Assembly (NCBI GenBank): GCA_944472155.2
Contig: OX235272.1
Span: 106,026,020 to 106,090,019, forward strand
From: Trichobilharzia szidati
Taxonomy: Eukaryota > Platyhelminthes > Trematoda > Strigeidida > Schistosomatidae
Length of the DNA stretch: 64,000 nucleotides
Reading direction: 5' to 3'
The position numbers and the translations under genes are program-made. The notes beneath the pieces are model-generated. The model had not been told where the DNA came from. It was given only the letters and a program-made list of their open reading frames with translations, and searched no databases. This document shows, piece by piece, positions 55,736 to 64,000 of the stretch. The first letter of the stretch is position 1. Every line of letters begins with the position of its first letter.

Positions 55736-56137
55736 TGACCCCCGGTGTGACTTTATTGGATACTTTGATTGGAGACTAGGTAGCAATTAGCGTAATGTGT
55801 CCAGTCGTCTGTTTGGTGCAGAATGAATTCTACGTAAGTTCTAAATGACTTACATTGCTTTTGAGAATCCAGTAATATTATGATTATGAATTAGGTTTCA
55901 CAATTTGTATTTCTCAGGTTTTTCGACTAAGCATTTCTTACTACTTATTAACTACTGAGTAGTCAAGAGTATGAACACGATTGTGACTCGAGATATTTAA
56001 AAAAAGTAAAAATTTAAATGCAAAAGATAAGTAATTTTTGTTGTACTAAATGAGACATTATTATGAAAAGGTAAAAAGAAATGTGATGTTAATCACAAAT
56101 ATCAAGTTTGCTGTTCATGAAAATTCCCTGCTGACTG

Positions 56138-56890
56138 ACTGGTTTCAACGCATAACTTTGCACAGATGTGCGCACAAGTTCCACTTGCCACACTCCTTCG
56201 ACGTAGTACACAAAGCAAGAGAAGAGGGGGGAAGACAGATAATAGACAGAAGTGAGAGGAAAAAAGAACACTTAATTTTAATTGGATATTATAAGTCACA
56301 AAGAGTGAATGCATCTGTGACAGCAATTTGAAACGATGTCCAGCCATATCACCAAATGTCTTCAGCCTTCATTGCTTCTTAACACCCGGAGAACCCCAAC
56401 CAGCCAGTCAGGCAGTCTACACCTCCTGACGTGGCTGGCCGACCTTCTTAAACTAACTGTTGTGCATTTCATTGACTGATGAAGCAATGTTTTGGTTTGA
56501 CCACCACTAGCTAACTGACTCTTTTCTAACCTCATCCATCCTATACCAGTCAGCTAACATTACCCATCGGCCGGGGAAGGTGATCGATAGCTCAGTGGTA
56601 TGCGTAACACGTGTCTTAACCATCCCCCTGAATCGATGTAGTCGATTCACAGCCACCTCGTTGATTAATTGCCCACCCTTACTTACCACCTACCACTCAA
56701 TAGATGTCTAACCCCAATATTACTCACCCTATTGTACCACTTCACACGGGAGATAGAACACAGGCACCTATGATCAAAGACAGCTAACTAGCCTTTTAGT
56801 ATCTCCCACTCTCATTGGCCATGTTTCACTCACAACCATAAAGGAGGAGGACAGAGTGAACTGCTGAGCAGTACACACGCTTTGCAGGTG
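56138..56890 (-). mobile_element. RTE-A LINE, 5'-truncated copy
   Basis: Same span as the 2076-2797 copy but with the GACTGACT tail subtype (56138). Stops and frame breaks throughout. Its 5' truncation lies near 56889. 56890-57430 has no recognisable gene. Confidence 0.7.
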
Positions 56891-57429
56891 AACAGGTATT
56901 GACACGAGAATAAAAGAGAGAGAATCACTATCTCGAAAATGAATTAATGAATGTTAAATCGATAAATTACTTTCAAGGTAAAATTTCGCATAACTATCAA
57001 TTTTCATTAAACAATTGTTGAAAAGTATATTATTATTATTCAGATGAGTTTCGGGCTTTTGGAGAACATTTCATTTTCACTCTCTTCTCTATATTATATT
57101 TTTGCTGACACCAAAATCGCTCATCAACCTTTAACTTCCAACTTGCAGAATCGCCTTCATGTCAGACCCTCAGACCCTTGAAAAGCTACTACTCACTATA
57201 TTTCCCATTCGACTTCCATTCGAGGCGGTGTCTAATGGAAGACCATATTACTCGGCAGTCTCCGCAGAGTAGGCTCAATTCATCGACTTTTTTTCAGCAT
57301 ATTTGTTCGAGGAAAGATCCTCCTTAGTTGGCTCGTTTTCAGAGTTACTTGCCCATTATTCTAGACATATAATCTACAGTATGCAGAAGAAGCAGATGTC
57401 GATGAAAGTCTGAAGTCTTTTGGTGACTC

Positions 57430-58887
57430 AGAATTCTGCAAAATTCACCTTGAGGGTGTCAGGAGATGCGACGGCTAGCTCACGAGGATTAGCTGGTGTT
57501 GGGATAGCTTTAAGTACTAGAGCAGAAAAGACATTACTTGACTGGATCCCGGTAGATAGCCGAATGTGCGCTGTCCGCCTGAACGGATCAGTGAAAAGGA
57601 GAAAGGACTGCACTACTCGCCGATGCCTTTTCGTAATCTCCGCCTACGCCCCCACTGACTGCAGTTCGGATGAAACGAAGGATGAGTTCTACCAAAAGCT
57701 GTCTAGTTTGCTGCGAAAGGCTAGACGCTCAGATATAGTCGTTTTAGCTGGTGACTTTAATGCTCAAGTAGGGAAATTGTGTCAATCTGAGAAGAATGTT
57801 GGTGGCACATACGGAATTCCGTGCCAGCGAACCGACAACGGTGACCGTCTCCTACAGTTCTGTTCAGATAATCATTTGTATCTTGTAAGCACTAACTTCA
57901 AACACAAGGAGAGACACTGTTTGACCTGGCGACCCCCATCATCAAATCAACGCTGGACACAAATAGACCACATAGCAATAAGCTATCGTTGGCGTGGGTC
58001 GGTAGGAGATTGTCGCTCCTTCTGGAACACGTGTGTAGATACCGATCACGCACTGGTCCGCGCTCGTGTGTGCTTACGACTGAACGGACGTAGGAAACAG
58101 CGAGCGGTAAACCCATCACGTCCCCAGCTCGACCAGGGAACTAAGTCCCTATTTGAGGAAGAACTAGCTAAACACATATCTGAGTTTGACAGCTGCGCTC
58201 ACCCTGAAGAAGCCTGGAAGAATATTCAGTCAGCCATAGATACAGCTGTAAAAGCTGTGAATAAGGTAATTCCAAAGGTGAGTAAAAACCACTGGATTTC
58301 GACTGCCTCATCCGAACTGATAGATGCTAGAAGACTTATCCCGGCGAGCTCCGAATTCAATGAGGAGCGAAAGCTGCACAAGAGGAAACTTACGAAAAGT
58401 CTCCGCAAGGACCGTGAACAGTGGTGGTTGACAAAGGTGAAAGAGATGGAAAAAGCATCGGCGATAGGCAACACCAGACAACTATTCAGGCTTATCAGGG
58501 AAACAGGTGGTAAAAAACAAATGATAAGCGAAACAATCTCCGAGAAAAATGGCACCATAATTAGCTCCCAGGATAGACGTCTGGAGCGCTGGAAAGAACA
58601 CTATGAGGAGCAGTTTAATTGGCCCACAGCCACACTTAACCTACCGGACATCCAACACCTCCCTGAATGGGAGATAGACACAGGTCCTCCGTCCTTAACC
58701 GAGGTTACTAAAGCTGTCACCAATCTGAAGCTAGGCAAAGCATCGGGACCTGATTTATTGACTCCAGAGATATTTAAGTACGGAGGCGTCAGTTTACTGT
58801 CTGCATTAACTGAGGTTCTAGGCAGCGTCTGGGAATCAGAGGAAGTCTCATCGGATTGATGTAAGTCACTGATCATCCCGATATACA
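57430..58887 (+). pseudogene. pol: RTE-A pol, 5'-truncated copy running into the assembly gap
   Basis: Begins abruptly inside the EEP domain, at the position equivalent to about 36834 of the full copy. FNVRT and SET, the first two catalytic motifs, are therefore absent. SAYAPT, LAGDFNAQ, QIDHIAIS and DTDHALV remain. The frame stays open through the linker where the full copy has a stop, and reads RETGGKKQMISE. It then meets its own TGA at 58857-58859, at the tryptophan position of the full copy (SGWCKSL). The sequence enters Ns at 58888, in the PIY part of RT. Nucleotide identity to the full copy looks very high, so this is a young insertion. Its right end and target duplication are hidden in the gap. 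Confidence 0.9.
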
Positions 58888-59387
58888 NNNNNNNNNNNNN
58901 NNNNNNNNNNNNNNNNNNNNNNNNNNNNNNNNNNNNNNNNNNNNNNNNNNNNNNNNNNNNNNNNNNNNNNNNNNNNNNNNNNNNNNNNNNNNNNNNNNNN
59001 NNNNNNNNNNNNNNNNNNNNNNNNNNNNNNNNNNNNNNNNNNNNNNNNNNNNNNNNNNNNNNNNNNNNNNNNNNNNNNNNNNNNNNNNNNNNNNNNNNNN
59101 NNNNNNNNNNNNNNNNNNNNNNNNNNNNNNNNNNNNNNNNNNNNNNNNNNNNNNNNNNNNNNNNNNNNNNNNNNNNNNNNNNNNNNNNNNNNNNNNNNNN
59201 NNNNNNNNNNNNNNNNNNNNNNNNNNNNNNNNNNNNNNNNNNNNNNNNNNNNNNNNNNNNNNNNNNNNNNNNNNNNNNNNNNNNNNNNNNNNNNNNNNNN
59301 NNNNNNNNNNNNNNNNNNNNNNNNNNNNNNNNNNNNNNNNNNNNNNNNNNNNNNNNNNNNNNNNNNNNNNNNNNNNNNNNNNNNNNN
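58888..59387. other. Assembly gap (500 N)
   Basis: Exactly 500 N, the usual placeholder length. The true gap size is unknown and probably contains the rest of the RTE-A copy. Confidence 0.99.
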
Positions 59388-59800
59388 CAGCAAGCATTTC
59401 CATCAATTTTAGCTGCTGTTCCATTTAGTTTCTCTATGACGCAGTGGGGTCCATCTTCAGCAAAACCCGTCGCCAAATTTGTTATGAATGTGAATATGAG
59501 GACCTTGTAGACTACGAGCGAATCTAACTAATGCGCTGGCTAATCTGTCTTAATCGCACGTCAAACAACAACAACAATAATACCGCCGGGCACGCAAGAC
59601 AAAATAAAAGAGAAGACTGGACGTTGATTATGAGAGCTTTTACTGTCTCAAACAACAGTCGAAAATGTTAAAACAACAACTCCGTATTTATACAATTAGA
59701 AAAATCAATGTCACATTTTAAAAATATTAACGACCTTGGGGAATTCAGTAATTTAAAATCAATAATCACGCAGATGCGTGAAATCAATGATTATGCTAGT
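59388..59800 (-). mobile_element. Possible LTR-retrotransposon 5' edge, minus
   Basis: On the minus strand, TTCATAACAAATTTGGCGAC (about 59489-59470) looks like an LTR end followed by a primer-binding or leader TTGGCGAC motif common in Gypsy-type elements. A short MEQQLKLMEMLA start at 59424 then runs into the gap. Upstream (59480-59800) could be the LTR itself. No second LTR is visible, so this rests on weak pattern evidence. Confidence 0.35.
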
Positions 59801-59947
59801 GTATGAAATAAATAATGAATATTAATGATTCCCCTGCGTATATATTAAAACGTAGACAAGAAAATGAGTGAAGAGAATCAATAGACTTTTGACAAGTATA
59901 AGAGTGAAACAGAATGAGTAATGGTAGAAAGGAATATGAAAGATGAC

Positions 59948-60543
59948 AGAAACTGAATATATCTGCGTAAGCCATTGACAACGATTCTGAGCCATGTCAC
60001 CTATTGTCTCCAGCCATTGATTCTTAGAGTCCCGAGGGCGGGCCCCAACCCGGAAGTCTGCATCCCCATACCTGACTCAGTTTAACTGTCAACGATTTCA
60101 TGGATTGATGCCATGTTTTTGTTTGGCCACCACTTACTCTTTTCCAACCAGCACCTATATCAGCTAGTAATGCCCGTCCGTCGGGGAAGGCGATGGTTAG
60201 GCATGCGTAGCACGTCACCTAGCCATATCAATCTATGTAACTTTATAACCTCTTCGATTAATTTTCCCTCTTTGCTCAACACTCTACCTATGCCTAACGT
60301 CAACATTACTTACCTTACTATACTGCCTAACGTGAGAAAGAGATCGTAGACATCTATGATCAAAAACGGTCAACCTTTTCATGTCTTCAACTCGTATTGG
60401 CAATGTTTCAGAGCCATAGAGAAGGACGGAGCGAACTGCTGAGCAGTATACACGTCCCTTGGTTGACAGCCGGATGTCACGCGTAAGCCAGAGATGGCGT
60501 ATGTTAGCGAAAGCAGCTCGAGCTTTTTTGGATCCGTGCTGAC
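59948..60543 (-). mobile_element. RTE-A LINE 3' region, minus
   Basis: The minus strand encodes ALLADIGAGWKRVSGGQTKTWHQSMKSLTVKLSQV (ORF 60218-60024), equivalent to AMLADIGPGWKRASGGQTKTWHQSMKSTTVSL of the full copy. It is 5'-truncated near 60543, where it meets the duplicated PLE-A block. The 3' UTR is partly missing. Confidence 0.75.
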
Positions 60544-60689
60544 TTCCATTGGTGATAATAGTTCCTTGAATATGAACTATCTGTACAAAGTTCTACATTG
60601 AAGACCCAGTCAATCAGTCAGTCAGTCACTTATGGTCGTGACTACAAATAAAGTAGTAAGGAAGAAAAAAACTTACTTTTGCAAAGCAG

Positions 60690-62475
60690 ATTTCATCACA
60701 AACTATTGAGAAAGAAAAAGATTCTAGTATTTAATTTCTAGACGTCCTTATAACCAGAAAAGAGGATGGCACAATAAGAGGAAATGTACATAGAAAACCT
60801 ACATCAACGGGTCAGTATACACATTTTCTCAGCTTCGTGCCCTTGAAATACAAACGCAATCTAATAAAGTGCTTGGTTCATTGAGCAAGAGCAATTTGTT
60901 CGGACGAATGTCTTGATGAGGAACTTAATAATATTAGACAGTTGCTAAGTGAAAATGATTATCCTGGAAAGTTTATTGATAAGAATATGAATCTAAAACA
61001 AAAGCAGCCCAAGGTACCAACAGTTCCTAAAAATGACCTTATTCTTACAAATGCAGTTTCTTGGGGACAACATCGGCAAAATTCGCCCTACCATGCTCTA
61101 GCTAGATGGTTAGTAAATATTCTTAAAACTTTGCTTGACAAGATAGTGAAATATGGCGTCAAAGATGTATTTGAATTCGTAGACGAAATGAATGATATCA
61201 ATATCAAGGACAAAACCATGATATCTCTGGACATAACATCGTTATTCACAAATGTACCTCTAATAGAAACAGTTAATTATATATGTGAACAAGTGGACAA
61301 GCAGTCGATAAACACTGGAATCCATATTGAAATCCTAAACGAATTGAATTGATATTAAGATGTACCATGAATGTAAACTTCAAATTTGACAGCACGCTTT
61401 ACAGGCAAGTGGACGGGGTGGCGATGAGCTGCCCATTGGGTCCCATTCTGGCTGATTTCTTTCTAAGTAAACTAGAAAATGGACCTTTGAACAACCTTAT
61501 CAGTAAGCTCCCATTTTATTATTGCCGATATATGGATGATACCTTCATTATTCTTTGCGATAATGGTTCTGATAAGAGTACAATAATTACTGAATTCAAT
61601 GAAGTACATTCGGTTATGAAATACACATGCGAAGAGGAAACCCAAGACAGAATTGCCTTCCTGAATGTCCTGCTTACAAGAAAACCAGACGGTAGCATAA
61701 AAAGAAATTTACATAGAAAAAGCACTTGGACACTTGGAGAATATACACACTTTCACAACTTCGTTCCTATCAATTACAAAAGAAGTTTTGACAGGAAGGA
61801 CCCTTAGCCACAGAGTTAGCGATAGCTATATGCTCTGAAGAAGTAATTAAAGATGAATTAAGCATGGTATATGATACTTTAATCGAAAATGGTTATCCTG
61901 ACAAATTTATCAAGAAACATATGACAAAGAAAGCCGAAAAGGACTACTCACTGTCTGTAAACAAGAAGCCTTTATATATACGACTACAATTCAAGCCTGG
62001 GCGATATACCAAGCGAGATAATAACGAAGAAATTAAGAAAATCAGTTCAAAGAACTTTTAATGCTGGCGGCGAACTACACGTATTATTCTCTACACGACC
62101 GATGGTGCTACCTCGACTGAAAGATGAAGTACCTAGACTAGACCAGCCACTTCAAATTGTATTTATCAATTCAACTGCTCTCCTGTGGTGGAGCGAGTTA
62201 TATTGGCCGTTTCTATAGGAACTTGATTTTTCGTGCTCACTTGGGAACATCTCCCAGTATGGCTAAGTAAAGGTGTAGTGAAAACTATTAACAGCTCGAT
62301 ATTAGACCATCTAGTGCAAACTGGCCACAAAACCAGCCAGCGTAGAAGAATCCTTCTCTCAAATATTGCGGGTGCCTAACAAACTACCAAAATCGTCGAA
62401 GCACCACATGCTCGAAACAGCAGAGGCTATTGCAATTCGCGTCCAACAACCAGCGCTGTGTGTCCAAAAGTAACT
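60690..62475 (+). pseudogene. PLE-A copy 2: internally deleted RT + GIY-YIG
   Basis: The leading partial copy (about 60745-61070) is fused directly to the RT at NSPYHALARWLVNIL (61078): codons equivalent to 43975 join those equivalent to 45046 of copy 1. Motif A MISLDITSLFTN (61217-61255), motif B VAMSCPLGPILADFF (GSP changed to SCP) and YMDD at 61529-61540 follow. The RT reads more continuously here than in copy 1 (ORFs at 60942-61352 and 61349-61807, the second with intact YRQVDGVAM). The post-RT part (61864-62061), GIY-YIG region (62180-62240) and CVQK end (about 62470) are frameshifted. Confidence 0.85.
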
Positions 62476-63002
62476 GCTTTTAACCTAACCGCTATCCAAA
62501 CAACCTTTCTGGCATGGTAGGACCTCAAGCGACATAAGTCTCAGCCAGTAAAGCTTGTTGGGTCATTTCGGTGTTTAAGCCCGACCAACACGTCAAGGTA
62601 GCAGCTTTTGGTCGGGACAAAAGATGACAAAAAGAAATTTTACAAATTATACACCGGGTATTCTGTATACTTGGTTACTCGCTGCCTAGTCCTTAGTAAT
62701 CCTTGATCACGGAATATGTTCTGAGGTGAAAAATTATTGATGATTTCATTGATATAGGTGTGAAACTTGGGCACTGTGGTAGAGTATAACTCCGTGGCAG
62801 ATAAGACTTTATTTTGATAAATCACAGTGTGATAATGGAGTATTGTTGGTTTCCACGAGCAGCGTGTATATTGCTGGGATTAGTTTTACAACCTGAAGAT
62901 TTCAAGTTCGATCGCTGAAGACTCCTGGACTATGACGAAACCGTTGTACACAGTGCTCCTTTGGTTCCTGATGATCCACTAAAAAAAACCCGCCATGATA
63001 TT

Positions 63003-63935
63003 AAAATATTATTATTGAACAGATGTTTCGTCCTAGTCTGTGACTGACTCTTCATCAGTGCGCACCTACCACAGCCGGTTCGAACCCAGGACCTTCTGGT
63101 TATAAGACTAGCGAGCTCGTAGACCATTCATCATCAGCCATTGGGACCTGACCCAATGGCCAGCCAGTGCATTAATTCGAACTTCTGCCAATTCACAACA
63201 TAGCGCGACCACTTCGCAGTGTCTTCTTCGATGTGAGTTACTGCCTCACCTTCAACCTGCTGCACTTTACTGGTCACGGCTTCGCACTAGAACCCTAGGT
63301 TAACTGCCTACCTGAATAGGGTAGTAACTAGTTAGTATCAGATCGGTTTTCAAGTATTGGTTTTTGTTTGATTGGTTGAGTGCGTACTGATGAAAAGTCC
63401 CAGGCTACGACGATACAGCTGTCTAGTACTCCCAGCTGGTTTTCCAATGGTTCTCTAACCGATGTCAGCTTATGATGAAATCCTCCAACCAATCGAATCA
63501 AATCCCTGTAAACCACCAACACTTGACTTGAATATCAATCTGATGCTCACTAGAGACTGGCTCTATTCAGGCAGTTAACCTCGGGTTCTAGTGGGAAGCC
63601 GTGATCAGTAGGGTACAGCATGTCCAAGGTGAAGCCAGTATCTCCTCGAAGAAGACATTGCAAAGTGGTGAATTGACAGAAGTTGGAATTCATGGGCTGG
63701 CGATTGGATCGCTTGGGCCACAGTGGCTGATGAATAGTCTAAGAGCTCGCTAGCTTTGTAACTGGAAGGTTCTGGGTTCGAACTGGCTATGGTGGATGCG
63801 TTCTGATGAAGAGTCAGTCCTAAACTAGACTGGCGAAACAGCTGGCGGTCCAGTACTCCCCTCGTGTTTTTTCAATGGCGTTCTCTAACCGATGTGTCAA
63901 CTCATGATAAAAATCCTCTAACCGCCTCATTGAAA
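63003..63935. mobile_element. SINE S1 cluster, copy 2
   Basis: Minus S1 (63003-63320), plus S1 tail with ribozyme-like block near 63382, and plus S1 unit (63540-63935) with tRNA-like head near 63715 and ribozyme-like block near 63800. Same plan as 46970-47905, as part of the duplicated block. Confidence 0.65.
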
Positions 63936-64000
63936 CACAAAAAGAAACAAAAGAGAAACTGGCGCATACATTATTGGGTCACATTATTACGTGTTTACAT

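Larger units (their letters stand above)
60544..64000 (+). repeat. Duplicated block, copy 2 (runs off the window)
   Basis: Same order as 43452-47977, with differences. About 1.07 kb of the PLE-A N-terminus and fingers is deleted at about 61072, and there are scattered substitutions and small insertions. It continues to the last base of the window. Confidence 0.85.

Noticed and set aside
58601..59476. Long minus-strand ORFs spanning the gap
   Set aside because: They are mostly runs of unknown residues across 500 N. The ends are antisense RTE-A and the putative LTR-element edge.
1..64000. A CRISPR array, prokaryotic operon or integrated virus
   Set aside because: No regularly spaced direct repeats with unique spacers, no operon-like gene packing and no viral structural genes. 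All RT-bearing sequences match non-LTR or Penelope-like retroelements.

Overview
The window looks like a repeat-dense, AT-rich intergenic or heterochromatic stretch of a blood-fluke genome. Schistosoma or a close schistosomatid is the best guess. The strongest clues are a tRNA-headed SINE carrying a Smalpha-type hammerhead ribozyme (about 22025-22276) and abundant RTE-clade LINEs and Penelope-like elements (PLEs) of the kind known from schistosomes. The species assignment is inference. I see no convincing host protein-coding gene, rRNA or functional tRNA. Every recognisable coding region belongs to a retroelement, and most are broken.

Main components. (1) RTE-A, a LINE with an apurinic endonuclease (EEP) and a reverse transcriptase (RT). 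The near-intact copy at 36432-39847 is bounded by a 12-bp target-site duplication (TSD) and spoiled by one in-frame stop. A second copy at 57430 runs into a 500-N gap. At least seven 5'-truncated pieces lie elsewhere. (2) RTE-B, a second LINE seen only as 3' ends with (AAT)n tails. (3) Non-LTR family C, with a (AAGT)n tail. (4) Five groups of PLEs, called PLE-A to PLE-E here, with Penelope-type RT and C-terminal GIY-YIG endonuclease. (5) Traces of LTR-retrotransposon gag. (6) Four groups of tRNA-headed SINEs, called S1 to S4 here. S1, S2 and S4 end in hammerhead or hammerhead-like sequences.

Layout. 1-7.2 kb: an inverted-repeat unit, RTE-B split by RTE-A, and an old LINE piece. 7.5-13.6 kb: PLE-E fragments, a tandem S1 array, RTE-B and gag-like sequence. 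14-23.6 kb: PLE-B, RTE-A ends, S4, S2 and S3 SINEs and RTE-B. 23.6-30.9 kb: PLE-E, S1, family C, PLE-D and a PLE-A end. 32-34.6 kb: PLE-B and PLE-C. 35-41.7 kb: nested insertions, including the full RTE-A. 41.8-48 kb: RTE-B, then a PLE-A with a partial leading copy, then S1. 48-56.9 kb: S3, S4, RTE-A, PLE-B and PLE-C. 57.4-58.9 kb: second RTE-A and gap. 59.4-64 kb: an LTR-element edge, RTE-A, and a second copy of the PLE-A/S1 block seen at 43.45-47.97 kb.

The elements are layered. RTE-A supplies its own endonuclease and RT. The SINEs would depend on a LINE RT. PLEs are known to carry hammerhead motifs in their terminal repeats, and motifs of that sort occur here downstream of PLE-A and PLE-D. 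Several insertions can be read against an uninterrupted paralogue in the same window, which fixes their boundaries and relative order.
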